DNA from: Rubripirellula tenax
Lineage (GTDB): Bacteria > Planctomycetota > Planctomycetia > Pirellulales > Pirellulaceae
Length of the DNA stretch: 64,000 nt
Reading direction: 5' to 3'
Assembly: GCF_007860125.1 (NCBI RefSeq)
Contig: NZ_SJPW01000007.1
Location: 1-64,000 of the forward strand
Shown here: piece after piece, positions 5,987 through 14,694 of the stretch
Layout of the letters: each line of letters begins with the position of its first letter
How positions within the stretch are numbered: the first letter of the stretch is position 1
Translations under genes and position numbers: made by a program
Notes under the pieces: generated by a model
Seen by the model: only the letters and a program-made list of their open reading frames with translations
Database searches by the model: none
What the model was told of the DNA's origin: nothing

Positions 5987-6092
5987 GTTGCGTAAAGCCT
6001 GGGGTGTGAAGAGGCTGTAGCTCGTTTCGATCGTGCAGGCGTCAGGTTCCCGACGACACCTTTGGTTCGTGCGGTACAAACAATGCGAAAAT

Positions 6093-6509
6093 CTAAGCGT
6101 CGGCAAGGAAACGAATCAAATCCGTGGACGTCACGATCCCCACGAGATTCTCGCCATCGACGACAGGTAGTGCGTGAAAGTTTTTTGAGCCGAGCATTCT
6201 TGCCGCCTCACGAACAGTTCCCGATATCGGGATCGTGGTGACATTGGCATTCATCACATCACGCATCTTGTAAGTGTGGTCAAGAATTTCGTCCAACTCC
6301 CTGCCGTCTTGGTTGCCAAATTCACCAAACGAAATCCTCATATAGTCATTCCAACTGACGATTCCAATGAGCTTCTGGCCGCTCGTAACAGGGATATGGT
6401 GGATATCGTCTTCCTCAAAGATCGTCCGCAGCTTCGAAACGGCTTCTCCGTCTTGAACGTATTTCACATTGGATGACATGATCTTTGAAATGGGTTCGTT
6501 CTTACGCAT
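6093..6509 (-). CDS. Two-CBS-domain protein
   Basis: 138 residues from ATG 6509, preceded on the minus strand by AAGGTGATTTATCTC, which decides this start over longer frames. Two CBS motifs fill the protein: ISKIMSSNVKYVQDGEAVSKL...IHHIPVTSGQKLIGIVSWNDY and MNANVTTIPISGTVREAARML...FHALPVVDGENLVGIVTSTDL. CBS pairs usually bind adenine nucleotides and regulate partner proteins. It stands alone here with no fused effector, so the partner is unknown. First gene outside the cassette array. Confidence 0.88.
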   Translation of the reverse strand: MRKNEPISKIMSSNVKYVQDGEAVSKLRTIFEEDDIHHIPVTSGQKLIGIVSWNDYMRISFGEFGNQDGRELDEILDHTYKMRDVMNANVTTIPISGTVREAARMLGSKNFHALPVVDGENLVGIVTSTDLIRFLADA

Positions 6510-7071
6510 GAGATAAATCACCTTTGTATGATGGATGGACTGAGAACAACGAGAACCAAGAACCGTGCCAGATTCGTCTTGGCATCTGACACAATTGCTC
6601 AAGCCGTCGGCAACTGTGTTAAGTTACTGGCCGTCGCAAATCACGTGCCGTACGGCATTCAGATCGACGTTCAGGGAAAACACGTTCGTTGCCCATACGT
6701 CATGTGCGGGCCCGCACGCTTGCGGTGCTAGCTCGCGCGCTTGCGGAAAGGTGTCAAGTCACCGTCACGGTCGCAATGCCAGGGGGGGAAAGATGTCGAA
6801 CGCCTTTTCCGACCCAGGTCTCTCTGAGACTCGGCTACACGAACGCTGCTCGATAGATGGCATAGGGCGCTGGCCGGTTATCCAGTCAGGTGACTGGCGA
6901 TGTGGTTCGCTTCGCTCGTGCGTTCCAATCTGGCGACAAAAGGCGTCGACGAAACAATACGTTGCCAATTCGACGGCGTTATACTGCGTCGACAGTCGGT
7001 TGGAGACGCACCGATCTCACACTCGCCATTATTTTTATTTATCGTTCTCGTGATCCAATTGGGAAATCACC
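6510..7071. other. Intergenic region without a recognised gene
   Basis: 562 bases upstream of both the CBS gene (minus) and the TIM-barrel gene (plus). Frames here (for example 6565-7053 plus) have shadow-like composition, rich in Ser, Arg, His and Cys. The final part (7020-7060) is AT-rich (CCATTATTTTTATTTATCG) and probably carries the promoter of the 7072 gene. Confidence 0.5.
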
Positions 7072-8061
7072 ATGTCTGCAATGAATCGTCGACGCATGCT
7101 GACCGGTTCGGCGGGAACTTTGGCGGCGCTGGGATTGGTCCGCGTCGCCGCTGGCGAAACCTTTCCGGAGACCAAGGTCGCCGCGACTGCGACAGGGACG
7201 ACATCGACAGCGAATCCGATCGCCGTATCGACGTATTCTTATTGGCGATACCGCGACGACAGCAAGTTGACGATCGAGCAGTGCGTCGACCTTGCCGCCG
7301 ACGCTGGCTTCGACGCGGTCGAAGTCTTGCACGTCCAAATGGAAGACACATCGAACGCGACGCTGCAACGCATCAAACAGCGTTCGTTTCGCCACGGGAT
7401 GTCGCTATGCGGCATGTCGACCCACCAGTCGTTTGTCTTCCCAGATCCGGCCGAGCGTCGAAGCAATGTCGATCATACGATTGATTGCATCGAACTGGCT
7501 TACGCGATGGGGATTCCCACGATCCGCGTCAATACCGGGCGTTGGGGGACGTCGGGCAGTTTCGATGAACTGATGGCGAACAAGGGCATCGAGCCACGGT
7601 TGGAGGGGCACACCGATGACGAGGCATTCGACTGGATCCGTGATGGTTTTGAAAAGTGTTTGCCGGTGGCTGAAAAGTGTGGCGTCGTGATGGGATTGGA
7701 GAATCACTGGGGCCTAGGACGCACCGCCGACGGTGTCTTGAAAGTCATCAACGACGTGAATTCACCTTGGCTGCAAGCGACACTGGACACGGGAAATTTT
7801 CTGGAAGACCAATACACCCAGTACGCCAAACTCGCCCCCAAAGCAGTTCTCGTCCAAGCGAAAACGTACTTCGGTGGCGGAACGTGGTATTCGCTGGACA
7901 TCGATTATGCTCGCGTCGCGGAAATCCTGCGGAGCGTCAACTATCAGGGTTACATCAGCTTGGAATTTGAGGGCAAGGAAGACCACGCCACGGCGATCCC
8001 CAAGAGCCTTGCTCTGCTACGTAGCGCATTTGCTGTCGCAGGCTCTCGCAAGAACGAATAA
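7072..8061 (+). CDS. Tat-exported sugar phosphate isomerase/epimerase-like TIM-barrel protein
   Basis: 329 residues. The N-terminus carries a twin-arginine signal (NRRRMLTGSAGTLAALGLVRVAAG), so the folded protein is probably exported. The rest fits the AP-endonuclease-2/xylose-isomerase-like TIM barrel: VDLAADAGFDAVEV early, metal-ligand candidates in GLENHWG, TLDTGNF, VQAKTYF and LEFEGKED at the ends of barrel strands. Members act on sugars or sugar phosphates with a divalent metal; the substrate is not visible. It is followed by a strong inverted repeat that may terminate transcription. Confidence 0.85.
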   Translation: MSAMNRRRMLTGSAGTLAALGLVRVAAGETFPETKVAATATGTTSTANPIAVSTYSYWRYRDDSKLTIEQCVDLAADAGFDAVEVLHVQMEDTSNATLQRIKQRSFRHGMSLCGMSTHQSFVFPDPAERRSNVDHTIDCIELAYAMGIPTIRVNTGRWGTSGSFDELMANKGIEPRLEGHTDDEAFDWIRDGFEKCLPVAEKCGVVMGLENHWGLGRTADGVLKVINDVNSPWLQATLDTGNFLEDQYTQYAKLAPKAVLVQAKTYFGGGTWYSLDIDYARVAEILRSVNYQGYISLEFEGKEDHATAIPKSLALLRSAFAVAGSRKNE

Positions 8062-8070
8062 TGCAGACCT

Positions 8071-8130
8071 CTGCGGTCTTCGAATCTCTTGCGCTGCAAA
8101 ATCTACACCGCAAAGTTTGGAAGACCGCAG
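8071..8130. terminator. Inverted repeat after the TIM-barrel gene, possible terminator
   Basis: CTGCGGTCTTC (8071-8081) and GAAGACCGCAG (8120-8130) are perfect 11-base complements separated by 38 bases, whose inner parts (CTTGCG..CGCAAAG) can extend the stem. No U-run follows, so a rho-independent terminator is not certain; a small mobile palindrome is the alternative. Confidence 0.45.
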
Positions 8131-8155
8131 TGATCAGTTCGGAACGGGTTGGGGT

Positions 8156-8402
8156 CTATCGCGACAGGATTGCGAGTGTGGCGCCGAAGTACCAGGTGTC
8201 GGCGCTGCGGCCTTCGGTGGTGATCATGTAACGTCCGAAGCCGCTTAGGCGAATTCGGGGTGACCACCAGAAGTGAACACCACTCTCGGGATAGACGGCC
8301 GCGAGTGCGCCGTCGAAACTGAACTCCGTTTCGCCATCCTCGTCGACCGATCCGTCGTCGTCATTCTCCTCTCGCTCGGTTGCCCTCGCTGGTTGTCGCC
8401 GG
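8156..8402 (-). pseudogene. Orphan C-terminal coding fragment downstream of the BlaR1-like gene
   Basis: On the minus strand, in a frame shifted relative to the upstream gene, about 80 codons read through ENDDDGSVDEDGETEFSF, then GALAAVYPESGVHFWWSP and GRYMITTEGRSADTWYFGA, ending at TAG (8156-8158). Composition looks like a real protein end. The frame has no ATG/GTG/TTG start after the preceding in-frame stop near 8417. It is either the remains of a gene or an extension of the preceding protein reached by frameshift. Family not recognised. Confidence 0.4.
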
Positions 8403-11400
8403 CCCGAGCGTTTCGTTGATCATGTTGATCAAGGCGTCGCCCCGGATGTCCTTGGCAATGACTTTTCCATCAGGATCAATCAGGAACGTCGCTGGGATAC
8501 TCTGGATGCCGTAGTCCGATGACGCGTCGCTGCTATCTCCCACATGAACTGGAGTCCAAGGCATCGGGTTTTCGGTGACGTATTCATTCGCGGTCTCGGC
8601 TTCTGCGTCCATGCTCAAACTGATGATCACCAGTCGTTCATCGTCTTGATGTTTCTCGTAAACCTTCTGCAAGTTTGGCATCTCGGCCAAGCAGGGACCG
8701 CACCAAGTCGCCCAAAAATCCAGCAGCACATATTTGCCGGCGTAGTCCGATAGTTCGATCGATTCATTGTCGAACGTTTTCGCTGTGAAGGCCGGGGCAG
8801 GATCGCCGACGTTGACGAACTGACGCAATTTCAACGTCAACTCGCCGACATCCAAGGGTTCGTCACTACGACCGCTGGGCATTTCGGGGACTGGAAAGTG
8901 ATGAACGACACTGCCCAGTGATTCGCCGAACCCGCATTGGTTGGTCGCCGTGGCGGCATGGATCGACAGTGAAAGCGTGTAGTCATCGGCGGGCACGTCG
9001 TCGACGCGGAATGTTCCATCGTCACGGATCACAACCGCATACAGTCTGTTTTGCTTATTCGTGTACGCGATACCTTCGTCTGTTTCGCTCCACTGGGCGT
9101 ACCACTTCTGTTTTTCCTCGTTCGTCAACTTATCTACCGCGTCGGGATACTTGAACTTGGACGAATCCGGCATGATCAAATTCGTCCCCCAGTCGTACTT
9201 GGCATCGGTGTCAGGAACAAAGACTCGTCCGATCACGGGACGACCATCGCCGCCGATTCGGACCTCGTGATCGCCGCCCGGTTCGGTCGTCAACCGCACG
9301 GTATGCGAGAAAAGTTCGCCTTGGGTTTTCCTCGGGATGACTCGTTGCATCGAGAACGATTCGCCTGGCAAAACTCGTTTCAACACAAACCGTCCTTCGT
9401 TATCCGTGGTGGCGCGTCCCTCGATCCTAAATCGCGTTTGATCGTAGGGAACAGAGTCGGTGTGGTGCAGCGCCACGTCGGTTTCGGATGCCGGTTCGCT
9501 ACCGATACGGACCGTGCCACTGATCGTCGCCCATGGTTCAATTTTCACCGTTTGGCCAGTCGTGAATGCTTCGCCCGCGATCAACTTTCCGCCGAAGGGG
9601 TGCAAGAACATCAACCGGAACGCGTCCGACTGGGACGGCAATTCAAATCGTCCTTGTTCATCCGTCGTGACCATCAATTCGTCTCTGGCATCGGATAAGC
9701 GGCCGTTGACGATGCGTACATCATATTGACCCGTCAGGGCAACGACGACCTGCGCTCCCGCGGCAGGCAGGCCGCCGTCCAGCGTCACGACACCCTTGAG
9801 CGGCGCAGAGGGTTCGAGTTCAAACGAAAGCGAAACTTCGCCCTCGTCAGACCGCAACACCCGCGAGTCCATCGGAGCGTACCCTTTGGCTTCGATCCGC
9901 AGCAGGTGGCCAGGTCGCGGGAAACCGAAGGTGCTTTGAAACGTGCCCGCGCTGCCGAGTTTGCTACTCTGTCGCTCCCAGTTAATCCAGTCGCTTCCCT
10001 CGAACTGCATCCCTTGAATGACTTCAAATTCTTCGATGGGCTGCTTGGTTGTCGCATCGACAACCTTCCCGCTGACCATCAACGGGCGAATGAATGTTAC
10101 GACTTGTTCCTCGTCGCTGGCCGACAACTTGTATTGGCGTTTGTCCAAGAAGCCTTCCGCCAGCATGTCGAACGCGATCTCGTCCACCGGCCCGTTGTCC
10201 CACTGGTAGATTCCCTGCTTGTTCGACTTTTGAGGGATACTCGCATCGACCAACGAACGGTGACCACGCCACGTATCAGGAACGATCCACACACCGGGCA
10301 GCGGATTGCCCGCAGCGTCCACGGTGCGCAGTCGGAATGGATTGCCGGGTAGCAGCTCAATCGCGATCACACCGGTGTCCGCCGTTACGTCAATCTCTTT
10401 CAGTTCCGGTGCAAACTTGTCGGCCACGATCGTCAAGATCAACTGTCCCAGCTTTCTTTGCTTAAATTCAAACTCGCCCGCCGCGTCAGATGTTGTTCGA
10501 GGGTAGTCCGAACCGAATCGATCACTGCCTTGGAAAATCGTTGCTCCTTTGATCGGATTACCGCTCGTGTCGACGATTTTGCCTTTCACGGTGATGCCTT
10601 GTTTCATCACCATGCGATGCGTTCCCGAGCGAACTTCATCGACGGACACTTGGCCCGCGGTTTCGCCAAACGTTGAATCGCTGATATAGTCGGGATGAGT
10701 GAGTTTCAGCCAGACTTGCGAAAACTCCTTTGGCATCACGTCGCAAACCCAGCGTCCTTCCGAGTCGGTTTGCACGTCGTGCTTATACACTCGAGCTTGT
10801 GGTCGAGAGCTATCTTTCACGCCCGATGCATCAAGCACGGAGACGGTGGCATCTTTGATCGGGCTGCCCGCTTCATCCAGCACGTGCCCGCTAATCGTTG
10901 TGCCCACAGGCATACGGAATTCAAATGTCTCGCCGAGTTCCGTCTTTAACTCGTCTTCACGCCACGTCGCAACATGAGGATTGCGTTGCGGTGCCTTCGC
11001 TTTCAAACTCAAGAAGCGAGCGTCGCTAGGAAATGTGATTTTGTAGACGCCGTCGTCGGTCGGTTCCGGGCTGATCTTTTTAGAGTTGTACCAGGCATTG
11101 AACTCAACGCCGCTGATCGGCTTGCCTTGCTCATCGCCAATGCGAACGGTCAAAGAACGTTCGGCATCGTCATCAACCGCAATCTCAACAGCATCGTCAT
11201 TCGGTTTGGCATCAACGGGCGGTTGAGCGTACACGAACCGAAAAGTTCCTAGCATCAAGAAAACGAATGAGGCCGAGACAATCGTTGCCGTGATTTGTCG
11301 GCGGGTCAGCGGCAGTAATTGGAACGTCTGCTTCACGCGATCGAGTCGGCGACGCACATCGCTGACTCGGGCCATGGCTAGCCCTACGGGACGCTTTCCG

Positions 11401-12077
11401 GCGGTGACGCTGAGGGCCACCTTCGCGAGTGTCCGCGAGTAGATTTCGGTTTCACCAAGTCGACACGTGGACTCAGCATCGGCCGCGTCCTCGCAAGCTT
11501 GCAGGTGGGCCGATCCAATCCGCCAAGCAAGCGGATGCGGCCACAGCAATCCAGTAACGATTCGTAGAAGTCGGTTCCAACCCAAATCGCCCGATCGCAA
11601 GTGTGATAACTCATGCATCAGGATCGCCGTGATCTCTGAGCGATCGGCTGTTGATGCGATGGATTGGGGGATCAAGATCACGGGGCCTCCGAAAGTCATG
11701 CACAAACACGGCGAGCCATCGATCGGCGTCTGAAGGGCAGGGCACCGACGAACCTTCAGCTCACGACACAAGTGGTCTGCCTGTTCGTTGATCCAATCGC
11801 TCGCTGGTTGCGACTTGCGAACCAGGTTTCGAACTTGGAACACGCCGACGAGCCAACGCATCGATAACAGCACGAGTCCAGTGATCCAGGTTGTGATCAA
11901 AATCGTGCTCGTTGACCAAGCGAAACCCGTGAATGGTTGTGCGGTGGCATCGGTTGTTTGTGGTGTTGTCACTGCCTGCGATTGTGTTGTCAACGAGAAC
12001 TCGTCCGCCGGTGCCGCGGAAACGCCGGGTGTATGGTTTGGCTGGCCGTGACCCGTGATCGAGGAAACCAAGTTCAC
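8361..12077 (-). CDS. BlaR1-like M56 metallopeptidase fused to carboxypeptidase-regulatory repeats and a TlpA thioredoxin domain; N-terminus probably lost
   Basis: 1238 residues starting at GTG 12077. A membrane segment (about 53-80) precedes the M56 zinc motif HELSH (residues 155-159); another membrane segment (about 270-293) is followed by a series of beta-sandwich 'carboxypeptidase regulatory-like' domains (about 310-1060; recurring patterns such as VSGKVVDATTKQPI). A C-terminal TlpA/AhpC-type thioredoxin domain carries WCGPC near residue 1120. M56 proteins normally have two more N-terminal membrane helices; here an in-frame TAG lies 8 codons upstream of the GTG and an IS3 remnant sits close by, suggesting 5' truncation. 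No BlaI repressor gene is adjacent. A role in sensing or redox processing at the membrane is inference. Confidence 0.78.
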   Translation of the reverse strand: MNLVSSITGHGQPNHTPGVSAAPADEFSLTTQSQAVTTPQTTDATAQPFTGFAWSTSTILITTWITGLVLLSMRWLVGVFQVRNLVRKSQPASDWINEQADHLCRELKVRRCPALQTPIDGSPCLCMTFGGPVILIPQSIASTADRSEITAILMHELSHLRSGDLGWNRLLRIVTGLLWPHPLAWRIGSAHLQACEDAADAESTCRLGETEIYSRTLAKVALSVTAGKRPVGLAMARVSDVRRRLDRVKQTFQLLPLTRRQITATIVSASFVFLMLGTFRFVYAQPPVDAKPNDDAVEIAVDDDAERSLTVRIGDEQGKPISGVEFNAWYNSKKISPEPTDDGVYKITFPSDARFLSLKAKAPQRNPHVATWREDELKTELGETFEFRMPVGTTISGHVLDEAGSPIKDATVSVLDASGVKDSSRPQARVYKHDVQTDSEGRWVCDVMPKEFSQVWLKLTHPDYISDSTFGETAGQVSVDEVRSGTHRMVMKQGITVKGKIVDTSGNPIKGATIFQGSDRFGSDYPRTTSDAAGEFEFKQRKLGQLILTIVADKFAPELKEIDVTADTGVIAIELLPGNPFRLRTVDAAGNPLPGVWIVPDTWRGHRSLVDASIPQKSNKQGIYQWDNGPVDEIAFDMLAEGFLDKRQYKLSASDEEQVVTFIRPLMVSGKVVDATTKQPIEEFEVIQGMQFEGSDWINWERQSSKLGSAGTFQSTFGFPRPGHLLRIEAKGYAPMDSRVLRSDEGEVSLSFELEPSAPLKGVVTLDGGLPAAGAQVVVALTGQYDVRIVNGRLSDARDELMVTTDEQGRFELPSQSDAFRLMFLHPFGGKLIAGEAFTTGQTVKIEPWATISGTVRIGSEPASETDVALHHTDSVPYDQTRFRIEGRATTDNEGRFVLKRVLPGESFSMQRVIPRKTQGELFSHTVRLTTEPGGDHEVRIGGDGRPVIGRVFVPDTDAKYDWGTNLIMPDSSKFKYPDAVDKLTNEEKQKWYAQWSETDEGIAYTNKQNRLYAVVIRDDGTFRVDDVPADDYTLSLSIHAATATNQCGFGESLGSVVHHFPVPEMPSGRSDEPLDVGELTLKLRQFVNVGDPAPAFTAKTFDNESIELSDYAGKYVLLDFWATWCGPCLAEMPNLQKVYEKHQDDERLVIISLSMDAEAETANEYVTENPMPWTPVHVGDSSDASSDYGIQSIPATFLIDPDGKVIAKDIRGDALINMINETLGPATTSEGNRARGE

Positions 12078-12235
12078 GATTGGGAGTTTGCAATGAGGCT
12101 ATCGCTGCTTGGGTGTCGTCTCGCCAGGGCGCGAGTTTACGCGGCCAATTGATGGTTCGTGGTAGCTTTGGGTGCGTAAGGTCGTATCGACGCCTCATTA
12201 GCCTTCAAGACCGCGCCATAGGTTGACTCCCACGT

Positions 12236-12454
12236 TCGTACCTGCATCAAACGGACTTGATCAATGAAGACGACGCACGGACGAAGGCACGAGCTTGGCG
12301 GGAGGACTTCAACACACGCCGCCCGCACAGTTCGCTTGGTTACCTGACCCCATCGGAGTTCGCGATTCGCAGTGCTGCTTCCGTTCGGCCTACGGCCTCA
12401 CTCCAGCAGCACTGCGAATCACCGATCCCAATTCCCCAACCCAATCTTTCATAA
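12236..12454 (+). mobile_element. IS3-family transposase remnant (C-terminal part of OrfB)
   Basis: The frame ending at 12452-12454 contains RAWREDFNTRRPHSSLGYLTPSEFA, the conserved C-terminal end of IS3-family integrase-core transposases (ending NxxRPHSSLGYxTPxEFA). Only about 65 codons remain, from 12257; the DDE core, OrfA and clear terminal inverted repeats are missing. It lies between the BlaR1-like gene's 5' end and the next gene, and probably marks the event that removed the start of the former. Confidence 0.8.
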
Positions 12455-12551
12455 CGCCTGGTACAGGAATTGGGGGCATCCCAAATTGAGCTCCAAAGCT
12501 GTGCGAACAAATGCTCACAGCAACGAATCCATTAATTCCAGGAATTTTCGC

Positions 12552-13160
12552 ATGTCACGAGTCATTCTTTCGGCGGCCTGCTGGATGACCGTTGCGGTCG
12601 TTTGTAGCGCTCAGGGCAAACTGGAAACACCACCGCATTGGAATGCGGATCTCAGTGACAGCATCAATCCCAACAGCGAGCTAAAACAGCTCAATCACCA
12701 ACGTTATCCGATCGGGTGGAAAGAGGAGGCAACATTTGCGTCAGGGAACGCAGTCGCACTAAGAATTCACAAAGGCGTTGTTTTGCCAACCTGTCCAGAC
12801 GATGGCAAAAAAACGACCATATCGACGACGATTGATCTGCCCAAACCGATTCAATTTGCAACCATCGTGTCTCGAATGCGAAGCGTGGACTTCCAGCCGG
12901 GCGAATCGGAAACAGCGGGTGCTGGGATCACATGCACTCTGTTGATGCCAAACGGTCGAACTCGTGAATTTCCGCGGGTCCAACCGATCCACGGATACGG
13001 ATCGCTAGGAGGATGGAAGACGTACCGCCACACCATTCGCGTGCTTCCCGGTTACACCAAGTTAAATATTCGTGCATTCATTGAAGACGCCAGCGGTAGT
13101 TTAAGTAGGGTGCGTGCTCGCCACGCACCAGACGCCACGCAGACGCGTTCAAATCGTTAA
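12552..13160 (+). CDS. Secreted protein of unknown function, 3' end altered by a palindromic element
   Basis: 202 residues from ATG 12552, with a signal peptide (VILSAACWMTVAVVCSAQG). The body is beta-rich, with no family I recognise (KTTISTTIDLPKPIQFATIV, GGWKTYRHTIRVLPGYTKLN), resembling a jelly-roll or carbohydrate-binding-like domain. The last 20 or so residues (SRVRARHAPDATQTRSNR) are encoded by a GC-rich palindrome and following bases, and look unlike the rest. The natural C-terminus has probably been replaced. Confidence 0.6.
   Translation: MSRVILSAACWMTVAVVCSAQGKLETPPHWNADLSDSINPNSELKQLNHQRYPIGWKEEATFASGNAVALRIHKGVVLPTCPDDGKKTTISTTIDLPKPIQFATIVSRMRSVDFQPGESETAGAGITCTLLMPNGRTREFPRVQPIHGYGSLGGWKTYRHTIRVLPGYTKLNIRAFIEDASGSLSRVRARHAPDATQTRSNR
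13106..13131. repeat. REP-like palindrome inside the 3' end of the secreted-protein gene
   Basis: GGTGCGTG (13109-13116), CTCGC loop, CACGCACC (13122-13129): perfect 8-base stem with a 5-base loop, preceded by TAG. Seen once in this window. The compact hairpin resembles dispersed extragenic palindromes, here within an ORF. Confidence 0.6.
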
Positions 13161-13245
13161 GCTATATCGGGCACACCTGATTCGTTTGTCCCCATTCGCT
13201 TGACTTGCTCAGCCGACCCTTCACTCAATACGAAAGCGTACTCTG

Positions 13246-13950
13246 ATGAACCGATCGCTCGGAATGCTCTTTGCTTTGCTTGTCTCTGCTGGCTTGGCGA
13301 CGGCCCAGTCGTGGCCCATCCAGGTCGGTGACGGAACGGGTTGGGTAACGTTGGGCGAGAACGATTTCACGCGGGTCAACGGTGATGAAAACACGTTGAC
13401 TTGGAAAGGCGGAATCGCAATCGGAAGTGGCCAACCGATCGGCGTCACGCGAACAAAAAGATCGTACAAGAATTTCGAGCTTTCGATCGAGTGGCAGCAT
13501 CAAACCGACGGCGGCAACTCGGGGGTTTTCGCCTGGGTGCCGATGTCTGCGCTGGAAAACCTGCCGCCCGATGATCTTCCCGATAGCGGTATCGAGATTC
13601 AAATGCTCGATCACGGGTTCACCGACCAGTACGAAAGGAGGACGGGGAAGCCGGGTGATTGGTTTTCGACCAATGGCGATATCTTTGCGGTCGGCAAATC
13701 CACGATGAAACCGTTTCCGCCGCTGTCACCCAACGGCAGTCGCAGCTTCCCGTCGAAGAACCTAAGCAAAGGTTTTGGTAAATGGAACCATTACTACGTA
13801 CGCGCGATCGATGGCGAAGTTCGTTTGTGGGTCAACGGTGAAGAAGTATCGGGCGGCAACAAATGTCAGCCCGACGAAGGCTATCTGTGCCTGGAGTCCG
13901 AGGGCGCACCGATTCACTTTCGCAACATCCGCGTGCGTGAATTGCCGTAG
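13246..13950 (+). CDS. DUF1080 (3-keto-disaccharide hydrolase-type) secreted protein
   Basis: 234 residues with a signal peptide (MNRSLGMLFALLVSAGLATAQ). The body is a concanavalin-like sandwich typical of DUF1080: GWVTLGENDFTRVNGDENTLTWKGG, then YKNFELSIEWQHQTDGGNSGVF, GIEIQMLDHG, and near the end GEVRLWVNGEEVSGG...GYLCLESEGAPIHFRNIRV. DUF1080 proteins are abundant in planctomycetes and some hydrolyse 3-keto-glycosides; substrate unknown here. It ends 3 bases before the convergent tdk gene. Confidence 0.88.
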   Translation: MNRSLGMLFALLVSAGLATAQSWPIQVGDGTGWVTLGENDFTRVNGDENTLTWKGGIAIGSGQPIGVTRTKRSYKNFELSIEWQHQTDGGNSGVFAWVPMSALENLPPDDLPDSGIEIQMLDHGFTDQYERRTGKPGDWFSTNGDIFAVGKSTMKPFPPLSPNGSRSFPSKNLSKGFGKWNHYYVRAIDGEVRLWVNGEEVSGGNKCQPDEGYLCLESEGAPIHFRNIRVRELP

Positions 13951-13953
13951 CCT

Positions 13954-14562
13954 TCAATCCAACAACGGCAGTTGCCGCTGGCCGCCTTTTTCCATGCCTT
14001 CTTTGAAGTGCTTTCGACACACCGGTACGTAACGCTCGTTCCCGCCGATTTGCACTTGTTGGCCTTCCTTGACGACGCGACCGGTGTCGTCGACGCGAAG
14101 GACCATCGTTGCCTTGCTACCACAGTGACAGATCGTCTTGATCTCGGTCAGCGAGTCCGCCCACGCCAACAACGCATCACTTCCCTCGAACAAGTTGCCT
14201 TGAAAATCGGTTCGCAACCCATATGCCAGTACGGGAATGTTCATGGTGTCGCAAACGTCGCTCAATTGGTGAACTTGTTTCTTGGTCAAAAACTGTGCTT
14301 CGTCGATCAAGACGCAATGGATCGGTGATCGCTTGTGTTCATGTTCGACAATCACGAAAAGGTTGTCGGCGGTATTGAAGACTTCTGCATCGGCGTCGAT
14401 ACCGATGCGGGAGGAAACCTTGCCTGCGCCCATCCGATTGTCGATCTCCGGCGCAAGCACCAACGTGTTCATTCCCCGTTCGCGATAGTTGTAGCTCGAC
14501 TGCAACAGGATCGTCGATTTCCCGGCGTTCATCGTCGAATAGTAGAAGTACAACTTTGCCAT
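13954..14562 (-). CDS. tdk: Thymidine kinase
   Basis: 202 residues from ATG 14562 ([17 protein letters not shown]), matching the start of the E. coli enzyme; a longer frame to 14592 adds residues without support. The P-loop is MNAGKST. Further on come [14 protein letters not shown] (catalytic Glu region), the lasso-loop zinc cysteines ([12 protein letters not shown] and PVCRKHF) and [12 protein letters not shown]. The enzyme phosphorylates thymidine to dTMP in the salvage pathway. Type II (bacterial/vaccinia type) organisation. Confidence 0.96.
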   Translation of the reverse strand: MAKLYFYYSTMNAGKSTILLQSSYNYRERGMNTLVLAPEIDNRMGAGKVSSRIGIDADAEVFNTADNLFVIVEHEHKRSPIHCVLIDEAQFLTKKQVHQLSDVCDTMNIPVLAYGLRTDFQGNLFEGSDALLAWADSLTEIKTICHCGSKATMVLRVDDTGRVVKEGQQVQIGGNERYVPVCRKHFKEGMEKGGQRQLPLLD

Positions 14563-14694
14563 GGCATTGGGGGCGTTGGTCTCGCGGGGCAAATGGCGTT
14601 AGGAATGAGCCATTTAATGTAATCGAACTACGGAAAACGCCAGCGGCCGATTCGTCTGACAACCGATCCGAGTCGCGATTGAGGTAGCGAACAC

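Noticed and set aside
5783-5995. 70-residue plus frame across the last attC
   Set aside because: It is mainly a translation of attC B6 and overlaps the HicA-like gene.
6565-7053. 162-residue plus frame between CBS and TIM-barrel genes
   Set aside because: Composition (Cys, His, Arg, Ser rich) and lack of any motif or ribosome binding site suggest chance opening in GC-rich DNA.
9051-10352. Long plus frames (215 and 208 residues) opposite the BlaR1-like gene
   Set aside because: Shadow frames of the regulatory-repeat region; no start signals or motifs.
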